Assembly: GCA_016720635.1 (NCBI GenBank) | Contig: JADKKF010000010.1 | Location: 91,793-155,792 of the forward strand | Reading direction: 5' to 3' | Length of the DNA stretch: 64,000 bases | DNA from: Saprospiraceae bacterium | GTDB taxonomy: Bacteria; Bacteroidota; Bacteroidia; Chitinophagales; Saprospiraceae | Shown: in pieces, positions 45,420 through 53,806 of the stretch | Position numbering within the stretch: the stretch's first letter is position 1 | How the letters are laid out: every line of letters begins with the position of its first letter | Translations under genes and position numbers: made by a program | The notes under the pieces: generated by a model | The model's database searches: none | What the model saw: the letters and a program-made list of their open reading frames with translations, nothing else | What the model was told of the DNA's origin: nothing

Positions 45420-46245
45420 ATGAGTAAATTAAAAAATCTTAACGGTAAAAGGAATTGAAGTAAACACATTAAAAGTTAACGGAGAAGATTTTATATCATT
45501 AACTGATATCGCACGAAATAAAAACTCTGACGAACCAAAAGATGTCGTTAAAAATTGGATGAGGTCCCGAACAACCATAGAATTTTTGGGAATTTGGGAA
45601 CAGCTGAACAACCCCGACTTTAAAGGGGTCGAATTCGACTCCTTTCTATTTGAAGCTGGATCCAATTCGTTTACTTTATCTCCAACAAAATGGATTGAAT
45701 TTACTAATGCAAAAGGTATTGTATCTAAGCAAGGTAAAAATGGTGGAACATTTGCACATACAGACATTGCCTTTGAATTTGCATCATGGGTTAGCTCGGT
45801 TTTTAAACTATATCTGATTAAAGAATTTCAACGTCTGAAAGAAGATGAAAACGACAGACTAAAATTAGAGTGGAATTTTCAACGCACTTTGGCAAAAGTA
45901 AATTATCATATTCATACAGATGCCATCAAGGAAAATTTGATACCAAAAGAATTGAACAAAAGTCAAAAATCTTTAGTATTTGCAAACGAAGCAGATTTGT
46001 TAAACGTAGCTTTATTCGGCGTTACAGCTAAGCAGTGGCGTGACGACAACCCAGTAGCAGAAGGAAATATCCGCGATATGGCTAATATTGACCAATTAGT
46101 AGTGCTAAGCAATTTAGAAAGCATAAATGCCGTTTTAATTCATCAAGGGATAGAACCATCAAAAAGATTAATCCAATTAAATAAAATTGCGATTACACAA
46201 ATGAAATCTTTAATTAATAACAAGAATATCAAGAGACTCAAATAA
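45420..46245 (+). CDS. KilA-N domain protein (one-base frameshift close to the start)
   Basis: The N-terminal domain VKGIEVNTLKVNGEDFISLTDIAR..., then DVVKNWMRSRTTIEFLGIWE and GGTFAHTDIAFEFASWVS form a typical KilA-N DNA-binding domain of bacterial and phage accessory genes. A C-terminal region of about 110 residues (LNKSQKSLVFANEADLLNVALFGVTAKQW...) follows. The natural ATG is at 45420 (MSKLK), but the A6 run at 45431-45436 shifts the frame; seven A's would give MSKLKKILTVKGIEV. As the sequence stands, the first in-frame ATG is 45559, which cuts off half of the domain. Likely role: DNA binding in a mobile or defence context. GC is low here as well. Confidence 0.8.
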
Positions 46246-46449
46246 TCATCAAATTTCTAATGTCCTTTTCGATGAAATTTTTTTTCTCGCTCTATCCTGA
46301 ACAATTAACTTTTTTCAAGTATAGAGCCATTGAATTTTATCCCAAAATCTTAGAATGAATGAAATATTGTACAAGGCAAAAACAATTCATACGACCTTAC
46401 CGGAGTCGCATTTTAATCTTAGATTTTTCTTTCCAAAAATTTCAAAAGA
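46246..46449. other. intergenic gap, nothing recognised
   Basis: AT-rich spacer between the convergent KilA-N and DUF2200 genes. No tRNA, integrase or clear terminator is seen at this possible island edge. Confidence 0.4.
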
Positions 46450-46800
46450 TTATTTCCTCAAAATTTTCTCCATTGATTTTCCTTTAGCGAGCTCGTCTAT
46501 CATTTTGTCCAGATATCGTATCTTTCGTATGACCTCGTCTTCTATTTCTTCAACGCGATATCCACAGATTACACCTGTAATTTTAACGGCATTTGGATTA
46601 AAATTGGGTGCTTGAGCAAAAAAATGTTCAAAATCGGTTTTGTTGTCGATGAGTTCCTGAAGACTATCTTGGTTGTAACCAGTCAACCAAAAGATAATTT
46701 CATCCAATTCCGCTTTGGTACGCCCTTTTGTTTCAACCTTCTTGATATAATGAGGATATACACTAGCAAAGGTCAATTTATAAATTCTATCCGTGCGCAT
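46450..46800 (-). CDS. DUF2200 family protein
   Basis: The 116-residue product (MRTDRIYKLTFASVYPHYI, KGRTKAELDEIIFWLTGY, ITGVICGYRVEEIEDEVIRKIRYLDKMIDELAKGK) matches DUF2200, a small cytoplasmic family of unknown function, at full length. It lies at the right edge of the accessory patch. Confidence 0.88.
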   Translation of the reverse strand: MRTDRIYKLTFASVYPHYIKKVETKGRTKAELDEIIFWLTGYNQDSLQELIDNKTDFEHFFAQAPNFNPNAVKITGVICGYRVEEIEDEVIRKIRYLDKMIDELAKGKSMEKILRK

Positions 46801-46899
46801 TGTATTTAATTTTTCCCATCAAATTTACCAAATAATGATTGAATTATTCATAGAAATAATCAGTTGGTTTTTTATAAAATAATACGATAAATGAAAAGT

Positions 46900-47715
46900 T
46901 TAAGACTCTTCGATCAATTGATTGATAATGGCTTCATCATCTGCAGGTAGCGACACAGTGACTTCTGAAACAGGGGTAGATGGATAATCTTCGAGAAATT
47001 TAGGTAGAAAGGGAAGTGCTTTCTCGGCAGCTAACTGTTCAGCGGCTTTTTTGTTGAAATTTTGGGCTTCAGTAAGCTGTATTCCATCAATCACGATGGC
47101 TACTCTAAAAAAATCGCGTTTGGATTGTTTTAACTTGTCGAGGAGTACGAAATCAACATTTTTATTGTGTTTCTGACACCATTCGAGCAGCTGCGATTTA
47201 TAATTGTCATCCCAGGTTTCTAATTCGTGAATATTCAAAAAATTTCTCAAAATCTTTGAAACCACAAATTTTCTCGTCTTGTCGTGGCCTAATTCGACGT
47301 ATATGGCGCCAATCAAAGCTTCTAGTGCATTACCTAGCATTGATTTACTGATGCGGGTAGGATTGAGCTCTTTGAGGATAAAATCAAGCCCCATTTTTTC
47401 ACCCACTTCGTTCAATGTGTCTCTTTTGACGATTTTAGATCTCATTTTGGTCAAAAAGCCTTCATTTCCGTGAGGATATTTTTTAAATAAATATTCTGCA
47501 ACGATAGAGCTGAGCAATGCATCGCCTAAAAACTCCAATCGTTCGTTATTATTCAGCGCTTCAGGTTGACCTTGAGCTGGGGTTGATTTATGATAAAATG
47601 CCATCTTAAATAGGGCAATATTGGCTGGTGTAAAGCCCAATATATCTCGAAGATTTCGAACGAATTCTTTGTCTCCGGAAAGTGAAAGGTTATATATACG
47701 CTTGAAACTATTCAA
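46900..47715 (-). CDS. rnc: ribonuclease III
   Basis: Double-strand-specific endonuclease for rRNA and mRNA processing. The 271-residue product has the signature NNERLEFLGDALLS near residue 58, the second acidic cluster in MLGNALEALIGAIYVELG, and a C-terminal dsRNA-binding domain (YKSQLLEWCQKHNK ... NKKAAEQLAAEKAL), with a ~35-residue acidic tail. The start is TTG at 47715, 8 bases after the fabF stop. The next in-frame ATG (MAFYHKS) would remove the conserved first helix, so TTG is preferred. It forms an operon with fabF; acpP-fabF-rnc is a common order. Confidence 0.93.
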   Translation of the reverse strand: MNSFKRIYNLSLSGDKEFVRNLRDILGFTPANIALFKMAFYHKSTPAQGQPEALNNNERLEFLGDALLSSIVAEYLFKKYPHGNEGFLTKMRSKIVKRDTLNEVGEKMGLDFILKELNPTRISKSMLGNALEALIGAIYVELGHDKTRKFVVSKILRNFLNIHELETWDDNYKSQLLEWCQKHNKNVDFVLLDKLKQSKRDFFRVAIVIDGIQLTEAQNFNKKAAEQLAAEKALPFLPKFLEDYPSTPVSEVTVSLPADDEAIINQLIEES

Positions 47716-47723
47716 AATTTTGG

Positions 47724-48965
47724 TTAATACCTTTTGAATATTATAGAACTATTATGACCCCCAAAACCAAATGTATTGCTTAAAAATGCATTAATTTTGC
47801 GAGTTTGGGCTTCATTGAATGTTAAATTGAGTTTGCCATCAATTTCTGGATCATCCGTAAAGTGATTGATGGTAGGAGGCACAAAACCGTGTTGCATAGC
47901 AAGAATACCTGCTATGGATTCTATGGCCCCAGCGGCACCTAATAAGTGACCAGTCATGGATTTGGTTGATGAAATATTTAACTTGTAAGCGTGGTCTTTA
48001 AATACACCTAATATGGCCTTTGTTTCAGCCAAATCACCTAAAGGGGTGGATGTACCATGAACATTAACATAATCAATGTCTTCAGGGTTTAATTGAGCAT
48101 CCTCAAGTGCGAGTCGCATCACATTTGTAGCACCTAATCCTTCAGGGTGTGGCGCGGTGATATGATAAGCATCAGCGGTCATGCCAGAACCACACACTTC
48201 AACCAAAATATTAGCACCACGAGCTAAAGCGTGGTCTAAGGATTCCAAAACCAAAGCTCCAGCTCCCTCGCCAAGTACAAAACCATCTCTATCTTTATCA
48301 AATGGCCTACTGGCGGTAGGGTAGTCATCATTTCTTTCCGAAAGGGCTTTCATGGCATTAAATCCGCCCATACTTGCCGCTGTAACACCAGCTTCCGAGC
48401 CTCCCGTCATGATGATATCCGCTTTTCCCCAACGGATATAGTCTAAAGCATTTCCGATAGCATGCGTTGAAGATGCACAGGCCGAAACGGTAGCATAATT
48501 GATACCTCTGAACCCGAATTTAATGGAAATTTGACCAGCAGCAATATCTGAAATCATTTTCGGTACCATGAATGGGTTGAATCGAGGAATTCCATTGCCT
48601 CTTGCGAATTCTTCAATCTCAGACTCTAAAGACTTTAAACCTCCAATACCACTGCCCCAAATGACTCCCGCTCTATCTAGATTAATAGTCGAAAGATCTA
48701 AGCCCGACATGTTAAAAGCTTCCTGAGCAGTTACTAGAGCATACTGGGTAAAAGGATCTAATCTCTTTACTTCTTTTTTATCGATAAAATCTTCAGCATT
48801 AAAGTTTTTTACTTCGCATGCGAATTTTGTTTTAAAGTTGGTGGCATCAAATTTCGTAATCAAGTTGGCCCCTGAGACACCTTTTTGCAACCCCTCTAAA
48901 TATTGATGGATATTATTGCCAATGGGAGTAAGAGCCCCAATTCCTGTGACTACTACTCGTTTCAT
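47724..48965 (-). CDS. fabF: 3-oxoacyl-ACP synthase II
   Basis: Condenses malonyl-ACP with growing acyl-ACP in fatty-acid elongation. The 413-residue thiolase-fold enzyme begins MKRVVVTGIGALTPIGN and has the nucleophile in VSACASSTHAIGNAL, the first catalytic His in VNVHGTSTPLGD and the second in STKSMTGHLLGAAGA, giving the Cys-His-His triad of FabB/F. It ends FGFGGHNSSIIFKRY. Cytoplasmic. It lies between acpP, from which it is separated by a strong hairpin, and rnc. Confidence 0.96.
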   Translation of the reverse strand: MKRVVVTGIGALTPIGNNIHQYLEGLQKGVSGANLITKFDATNFKTKFACEVKNFNAEDFIDKKEVKRLDPFTQYALVTAQEAFNMSGLDLSTINLDRAGVIWGSGIGGLKSLESEIEEFARGNGIPRFNPFMVPKMISDIAAGQISIKFGFRGINYATVSACASSTHAIGNALDYIRWGKADIIMTGGSEAGVTAASMGGFNAMKALSERNDDYPTASRPFDKDRDGFVLGEGAGALVLESLDHALARGANILVEVCGSGMTADAYHITAPHPEGLGATNVMRLALEDAQLNPEDIDYVNVHGTSTPLGDLAETKAILGVFKDHAYKLNISSTKSMTGHLLGAAGAIESIAGILAMQHGFVPPTINHFTDDPEIDGKLNLTFNEAQTRKINAFLSNTFGFGGHNSSIIFKRY

Positions 48966-49020
48966 TGATTATTGTTTTGGATATATGAATTCATGCCCAA
49001 AGTTAAAGAAATTGCGCAAA

Positions 49021-49066
49021 TTACAAAAAAATAAACCACAGTTAGTTATGTAACTGTGGTTTATTT
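49021..49066 (-). terminator. 16-bp perfect hairpin with T-tract between acpP and fabF
   Basis: AAATAAACCACAGTTA (49029-49044) pairs perfectly with TAACTGTGGTTTATTT (49051-49066) around a 6-base loop. Minus-strand reading continues with a T-run (TTTTTTGTAA). It lies 16 bases after the acpP stop and should end or partly attenuate the acpP transcript before fabF. Confidence 0.8.
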
Positions 49067-49081
49067 CGGGTTAAAATTTAT

Positions 49082-49321
49082 TTATGATTGCAGTTCGCCC
49101 TCTAAAAATTTGATGGCTTGTCCTACAGTTGTGATTTTCTCAGCTTGCTCGTCAGCTATGGTAAGATCAAATTCTTTTTCAAACTCCATGATTAGCTCGA
49201 CTGTATCAAGAGAATCAGCACCAAGGTCATTATTGAAATTGGCTTCTGCTACAACTAATGACTCATCGACTCCAAGTTTGTCAACTACAATTTTTTTAAC
49301 TCTTTCAGCAATGTTAGACAT
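49082..49321 (-). CDS. acpP: acyl carrier protein
   Basis: The 79-residue, strongly acidic protein carries the phosphopantetheine serine in LGADSLDTVELIMEFE (Ser37) and the flanking helices MSNIAERVKKIVVDKLGV and TVGQAIKFLE. Length and sequence are standard for bacterial ACP. It carries acyl chains for FabF, encoded just downstream. Confidence 0.96.
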   Translation of the reverse strand: MSNIAERVKKIVVDKLGVDESLVVAEANFNNDLGADSLDTVELIMEFEKEFDLTIADEQAEKITTVGQAIKFLEGELQS

Positions 49322-49500
49322 TTTTTAGTTTTAATTTATTGTTATAAAAATATGGTGCAAAGTAATATATATAGTTGATGACTACCAAAATTTTTAACAA
49401 TTATTTAATCAAAATTGATAAAAAAAGCCACTTTTTTCAAAAACGAGCATTTAATAATTTAAAGTTGATATTTTTGGAGTTTAAATTGGTATATTTATCA

Positions 49501-50001
49501 TCAATGGAATTTATAGCTATTGGCTGATTTGATTTCGTTTTTACTTTTTGATTTATAAACACCATATTGGCTAAAAGTGACCAAAGATATTATCCCTGAA
49601 ACTAAACCAATGCCTCCTAAGCCTAAAGATATAATGAATGTACCAAAACCTTCACCGATATTTTTTTGGTCATCTACGGAATATAATGTAGCTAACCCAA
49701 TTCCAAGAGTAAGTGCAGAAATTGCTAAACTGATCCCTCCAGCCTTAGCTTTACTTTTGGCTCTAGTATTATAATACAATCCTTGAACGATATGGTTATT
49801 GGTTGTCATATCGTTGTATTGATAATTTGGCAAATTAAGCCCCAATTTCTTTGCCTCAAATTTATCTTCAGGGGACATGTAGATCAACGATTCTTCTGTG
49901 GTGTCAATTCCTTCTTGGGCAATCAGTGAGTAAGAGTTTGAAATTAATAATAATGAAAATAGTAAAATAATCCAAATGGATTGTCTGCAATAAGTTTTCA
50001 T
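49501..50001 (-). CDS. small secreted/membrane protein, paralogue A
   Basis: The 166-residue product starts with a signal-like segment (MKTYCRQSIWIILLFSLLLISNSYSLIA), then DTTEESLIYMSPEDKFEAKKLGLNLP and two hydrophobic segments (ISLAISALTLGIGLATLY; FIISLGLGGIGLVSGIISLVTF), and ends KSKSKNEIKSANSYKFH. Order and sequence match the next gene (paralogue B). Family not recognised. ATG 50001 is preferred over 50007 as the signal peptide start. Confidence 0.7.
   Translation of the reverse strand: MKTYCRQSIWIILLFSLLLISNSYSLIAQEGIDTTEESLIYMSPEDKFEAKKLGLNLPNYQYNDMTTNNHIVQGLYYNTRAKSKAKAGGISLAISALTLGIGLATLYSVDDQKNIGEGFGTFIISLGLGGIGLVSGIISLVTFSQYGVYKSKSKNEIKSANSYKFH
49507..49554 (-). repeat. 48-base identical 3' coding repeat, copy A
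   Basis: Identical base for base to 50089-50136. It encodes the shared C-terminus SKSKNEIKSANSYKF of the two paralogues, although the rest of the genes has diverged. Confidence 0.9.
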
Positions 50002-50082
50002 ATGCATTAAATTTATAGGTTAATAAAAATTAATTCAAATATACATGTATAATTTTAATTATCGATATATTATTTTGAGAAA

Positions 50083-50577
50083 TTAGTTGAATTTATAGCT
50101 ATTGGCTGATTTGATTTCGTTTTTACTTTTTGATTTCAACTTACCTGCATTAGTAAATGTAATGAGGGAAATCAATCCGAAAGTAACACCAGCAACTATG
50201 GTTTGGACTTTAAAAAAAGCGGTGACAAATGCAGCTCCAATATTATCCTCAGGTTCTTTTATTAATTGTGAGAAGAGACCAAATGATATAGCACTGATAC
50301 CAAGACTCACGAATCCTATCGTATTCTGAACTTTAGCTTTTTTACGATAATGTAATCCAAGTTCAATATGGTGATTGCCGATATCATTGTCGAATTTATA
50401 GCTTGGGTCTAACCCCAATTTCTTGGCTTTGAGCTGTTCTTTTAAGGAAAATTGCATCAATGGCTCTCGAGCTGTATCAATGATTTCTTTGGCAAATAAT
50501 ATTTGCGGAATAAAAAATAATATAATTACAGCAGTTGCTAAATGCCTAAAATGTACAATAATAAATTGATGTTTCAC
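50083..50577 (-). CDS. small secreted/membrane protein, paralogue B
   Basis: The 164-residue tandem paralogue of the next gene downstream. A signal-like N-terminus (ATAVIILFFIPQILFA) is followed by DTAREPLMQFSLKEQLKAKKLGLDP, HHIELGLHYRKKAKVQNTIGF and two hydrophobic segments (VSLGISAISFGLFSQLI; FKVQTIVAGVTFGLISLITF), ending KSKSKNEIKSANSYKFN. The final 16 residues are the same as in paralogue A, even at DNA level. Function unknown; an envelope location is inferred. Confidence 0.7.
   Translation of the reverse strand: MKHQFIIVHFRHLATAVIILFFIPQILFAKEIIDTAREPLMQFSLKEQLKAKKLGLDPSYKFDNDIGNHHIELGLHYRKKAKVQNTIGFVSLGISAISFGLFSQLIKEPEDNIGAAFVTAFFKVQTIVAGVTFGLISLITFTNAGKLKSKSKNEIKSANSYKFN
50089..50136 (-). 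repeat. 48-base identical 3' coding repeat, copy B
   Basis: The partner of 49507-49554, 582 bases apart and in direct orientation. Confidence 0.9.
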
Positions 50578-50927
50578 TTATCTTGAATTTGCTAAAAAAT
50601 AAATTTGTTGGTCAAATATACACCTATTTCTCAAATATATACTATTATATATGGATAAATTTCATTGATAAAATTATTAATTTTTATCGTTTGGCAAATG
50701 CAAATTTGTTGATTATCTGAAAATGGATGATTTCATGCTGAAGCTTTTCTTATCGATTTGTATAAACAGCTGTTTTTTGGATTGTAAATTTTGAAAATTG
50801 CGTAAAGGTAAAGAACGAAGTATTAATTTAATTTCAAAAAAACTAAAAATAAATACAATTATTCTATGGAATAATTAAAATCATTTCGTCATAGAATAAA
50901 TTTTCCAATCATCAAAATATTTAATGT
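50578..50927. other. AT-rich intergenic region with one inverted repeat
   Basis: A 350-base gap between divergent genes. The only structure noticed is the inverted repeat TTATTCTATG (50859-50868) / CATAGAATAA (50890-50899), 28 bases upstream of the OMP start, which could be an operator or a weak hairpin. No small gene is supported. Confidence 0.4.
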
Positions 50928-51542
50928 ATGAAAAATCTCTATCTAGTTTTACTCGTGTTTACGTTTCAATTATTGAACCATTCCACTTTTGCACAGACCG
51001 AACCTGCCCCTTCTAATTCCCAGATCGGTGCTGGTATTCGATTTTCACCTTTTGATGCAGCGGCCCCTACATCTTCTTCGAATATTTACTCCAGTAGGTT
51101 GATTATTCCAATAAATATTGGTAGCAATTTTAGGGTCGAGCCTGAGCTAGGATATAGGAACGATAAGGAAGAAAATCAAAGTGAATCTACTAAAATTAAT
51201 ACATTCTCTTTTGGAATAGGTGTTTTTGGCATTAAAAAAATACAAAATGTTAATGCTTATGGGGGAATAAGACTCGATATGACCAATTCAACTCAAACAG
51301 CTCAAAGTAGTTCAAATACTAATTATACGACTACGGATAAATTAAAATCTTTTGGAATAGGCCCTTCGATTGGCTGTGAATATATTTTTGGTCGGCAATT
51401 TGTTTTAGGCGGCGAATTTTGGTTGCCTTTCGGGTCAAATGACACAACTTATACCAGTACAATTAGTTCAAGTTCAAGAAAAAGTACGAACAAATTTAGT
51501 GCAATTATTCCATCTTTGGTGTTTAGATTTTTCTTTAATTGA
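50928..51542 (+). CDS. small outer-membrane beta-barrel protein
   Basis: The 204-residue product has a signal peptide (MKNLYLVLLVFTFQLLNHSTFA) and then about eight amphipathic strands (IGAGIRFSPFD, SRLIIPINIGSNFRVEPELGYRND, NTFSFGIGVFGIKKI, KSFGIGPSIGCEYIFG) ending in IIPSLVFRFFFN, whose aromatic C-terminus fits an outer-membrane barrel of the OmpW/porin-like 'outer membrane beta-barrel' type. Role unknown. Plus strand, isolated between leftward genes. Confidence 0.78.
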   Translation: MKNLYLVLLVFTFQLLNHSTFAQTEPAPSNSQIGAGIRFSPFDAAAPTSSSNIYSSRLIIPINIGSNFRVEPELGYRNDKEENQSESTKINTFSFGIGVFGIKKIQNVNAYGGIRLDMTNSTQTAQSSSNTNYTTTDKLKSFGIGPSIGCEYIFGRQFVLGGEFWLPFGSNDTTYTSTISSSSRKSTNKFSAIIPSLVFRFFFN

Positions 51543-51612
51543 TTCCTATATTTTCTTTTGTCAGACCGATGAGATACAATCTTTGGTTAATTTATTGATT
51601 ATTTGATGTTAT

Positions 51613-52305
51613 TTACGAATCATGATAACCTCTCCCACACAAATCCAGAAACTTTGATATTTCTAGTCTCAAAGTTGATAGTGCCTTATCAATGTCCCAA
51701 TTGCTTGTATCTCTCGGTCCAACAAAATTAGAAACGGATCGAATTTGATGACCATTGATGCCATATATTTTGTTGACCAAAGCAAAAGCAGCACCCTCCA
51801 TATTTTCTATTTGGAGGTCTTGGTTGTGATATAATTTTTTGAATATTGGGTCATAGCCACTAGAAGCGCTAACAGTTGCCCCTGAAGCATTTTGGCAATT
51901 CATAAGCAATGGTTCTAAGATGAAAAAATTGACATCGTCCATTGATTTTCGGAAAGGCAATTCATCCCAAGGTATAAAAGTACCATCCTCATTCCAAGAA
52001 CCTAGGTCAAGAAATTGTTCTGACACAATGTTGACCACATCGCCAATTCCAATATTAGGATCGTTGGATCCTGCTATGCCCACCAACACGATGATGTCGC
52101 TTGTTGAAAATTTGTTTTCGACAATGAATTTTTGATATTCTACTTGAAAAAACGGAGGGCCCGCTTCGAGAATTTTAATAGTAACCTTGCAATTATCACA
52201 AATTGAAAAATGCGTTAGATTTCCTTTTATTTTATTACCAAAAACTCCTATTGCTTCATATTCGGTTGGAAAAACGAAAATAAAATGACGATGGTTTTCT
52301 ATCAC
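51613..52305 (-). CDS. mqnB: futalosine hydrolase
   Basis: MqnB cleaves futalosine to dehypoxanthine futalosine and hypoxanthine in menaquinone synthesis. The 230-residue nucleosidase-fold protein has IVLVGIAGSNDPNIGIGDVVNIVSE, DLGSWNEDG, ASSGYDP and the nucleoside-binding IENMEGAAFALV motif with the conserved M-E, then QIRSVSNFVGPRD with Asn-Trp near the end, as in MqnB rather than MTA/SAH nucleosidase. The start is GTG at 52305, because no in-frame ATG is near. Together with mqnA at 33.6 kb it indicates the futalosine pathway, with genes scattered as is common. Cytoplasmic. Confidence 0.88.
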   Translation of the reverse strand: MIENHRHFIFVFPTEYEAIGVFGNKIKGNLTHFSICDNCKVTIKILEAGPPFFQVEYQKFIVENKFSTSDIIVLVGIAGSNDPNIGIGDVVNIVSEQFLDLGSWNEDGTFIPWDELPFRKSMDDVNFFILEPLLMNCQNASGATVSASSGYDPIFKKLYHNQDLQIENMEGAAFALVNKIYGINGHQIRSVSNFVGPRDTSNWDIDKALSTLRLEISKFLDLCGRGYHDS

Positions 52306-52306
52306 T

Positions 52307-53137
52307 TTAGGATTTTTTGAACTGATATGTTATAGCCAGGCTCGGACTAAAGCCTAAGTCTTGATGATAGTTCGTCCCGAAATCTAAAGACAAAGCATTT
52401 TTTATGTTATAACCCAATCCTAATCCAAAATCAAAAGGAGCAGTTCTCATTCCAGTTCTTACCGAAAAGCTTTGGTTAGGTCGATACACGATACCAGCTT
52501 TCACCCTGGGATCTCTTTCCAAATCCTTTTCAAGAGAGCCTAATAAATCAAATTTTGGCCCCACAGTATAATTGAAGCCTAATTCGACAATTGCAGGCAA
52601 TGCATCATCTTCGTTGAGTTTTACTCGAACTGGATTAAATGCATGTAAACCAAGTTTTAAATTGGGCAATAAATCTGCAAGGATGCCTAACTCGAAGGTC
52701 AAAATACTTTGACTGCCTTGCTCTATATTATTAGCATTAACATAATCCACTTGGCCGCCTATTGACAAGTTTTTAAATAGTTTACGACCATAAGAAAGTC
52801 CAATTTTATTCTCCTTGTACCCTTCAGTACCAAATTGCTGAATATTTAGTCCAAACGTGCCCTTTTTTGCCATCGGCAATACAAAACCAAAATCAAGTGT
52901 CTTGATATTAGTACCAATGAAACGAGTTTGACCACTGGCATATAAGGCCATATTTTCAGCATAAGCCAACCCAGCCTGATTAGCTTGACCGGCATAGATG
53001 CCAACTGAAGCTGCTTTACAAGAACCTGTGGCAGCCATTGGTGTGATTCCGTCGGATGATATGGTGAATTGAGCTTTTAGATTATTCGCACAAATTAAAC
53101 TTAAAACAAGGATACAGGATGGAATTAAATGTTTCAT
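52307..53137 (-). CDS. PorV/PorQ-like outer-membrane protein
   Basis: The 276-residue product has a signal peptide (MKHLIPSCILVLSLICANNLKA) and an N-terminal region GSCKAASVGIYAGQANQAGLAYAENMALYASGQTRFIG that resembles the PorV/PorQ 'NPA' region, followed by barrel strands (TLDFGFVLPMAKKGTFGLNIQQFG ... ALSLDFGTNYHQDLGFSPSLAITYQFKKS). PorV shuttles T9SS cargo and PorQ is its relative; this short version could serve the many T9SS proteins here or be an unrelated FadL-type porin. Its stop is one base before the mqnB GTG. Confidence 0.72.
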   Translation of the reverse strand: MKHLIPSCILVLSLICANNLKAQFTISSDGITPMAATGSCKAASVGIYAGQANQAGLAYAENMALYASGQTRFIGTNIKTLDFGFVLPMAKKGTFGLNIQQFGTEGYKENKIGLSYGRKLFKNLSIGGQVDYVNANNIEQGSQSILTFELGILADLLPNLKLGLHAFNPVRVKLNEDDALPAIVELGFNYTVGPKFDLLGSLEKDLERDPRVKAGIVYRPNQSFSVRTGMRTAPFDFGLGLGYNIKNALSLDFGTNYHQDLGFSPSLAITYQFKKS

Positions 53138-53250
53138 TTAATGGCAATATTCGTAAGTAAAAAATGATTTTCGTCCAAAAGATAATCATTTTTATAAAAA
53201 TGAAAAAGTATTAATGAAAAATATTGAAAATAACCTGATTTATAATTGGA

Positions 53251-53586
53251 TTAAAATAGAGGCTTTATCTTCAAACTATCTGTTTTCCAAAGTAAGTCTG
53301 GTTTTTGTGGTTTGGGTGGGGGAGGGATTCGATAGCGCAGTTCTATGTCTAGGTATTTTGGGTCTTGCATCAAGGCACTATCCACCATTTTGTTTATTTT
53401 ACGAATAAGCGATATTTTGCAATCAGCTTCGTATTGTTTTTTAGCCTCAGCTACTTTTAAATTGATTTCTTGGTCAACATCAATTTTAGAGCTTAATACG
53501 CTTTTTTCACAAGAATCAAAGAATAAGATCCCTAACACAAACACTGACAACTTTGATAGATTAGTGAACGGTTTGTTCGATTTCAT
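53251..53586 (-). CDS. small lipoprotein (hypothetical) II
   Basis: The 111-residue product from ATG 53586 has a lipoprotein signal (LSVFVLGILFFDSC, lipobox Cys) and a Lys/Glu-rich helical region followed by a Pro-rich end (YRIPPPPKPQKPD). It overlaps the preceding lipoprotein gene by 26 bases. A longer frame from 53640 is rejected since the signal begins later. Family not recognised. Confidence 0.6.
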   Translation of the reverse strand: MKSNKPFTNLSKLSVFVLGILFFDSCEKSVLSSKIDVDQEINLKVAEAKKQYEADCKISLIRKINKMVDSALMQDPKYLDIELRYRIPPPPKPQKPDLLWKTDSLKIKPLF

Positions 53587-53806
53587 ACATCCTCGCTTTA
53601 TAAATAGAATCAAACAAATATGGCGTCTGTACTTCTTCATAAAATTCGCACTCCTTTTGCCATGAAAATTTCAATGAATCAATTTTCTTAATAGACATGG
53701 TATCAATATGCACCCTAATGGCATTGGATTGTCCTAGATCATCTGATCCTGACCCACACGCCATCCAAGCAACGCTAATTAAAAAAAAATACAAATATTT
53801 AATCAT
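53561..53806 (-). CDS. small lipoprotein (hypothetical) I
   Basis: The 81-residue product starting MIKYLYFFLISVAWMACGSGSDD has a lipobox (VAWMAC) and a short acidic/aromatic mature part with IKKIDSLKFSWQKECEFYEEV. The start overlaps the lptB 3' end by 8 bases, and the stop overlaps the next lipoprotein gene, so three genes are chained. Family not recognised. Confidence 0.6.
   Translation of the reverse strand: MIKYLYFFLISVAWMACGSGSDDLGQSNAIRVHIDTMSIKKIDSLKFSWQKECEFYEEVQTPYLFDSIYKARMYEIEQTVH

Noticed and set aside
44100..46450. Insertion sequence or prophage
   Set aside because: No transposase, integrase or structural phage gene is present; only KilA-N and composition hint at mobility.
46355..46615. 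Plus-strand frame of 86 codons overlapping DUF2200
   Set aside because: It is largely antisense to the well-conserved DUF2200 gene and has no recognisable family or promoter.
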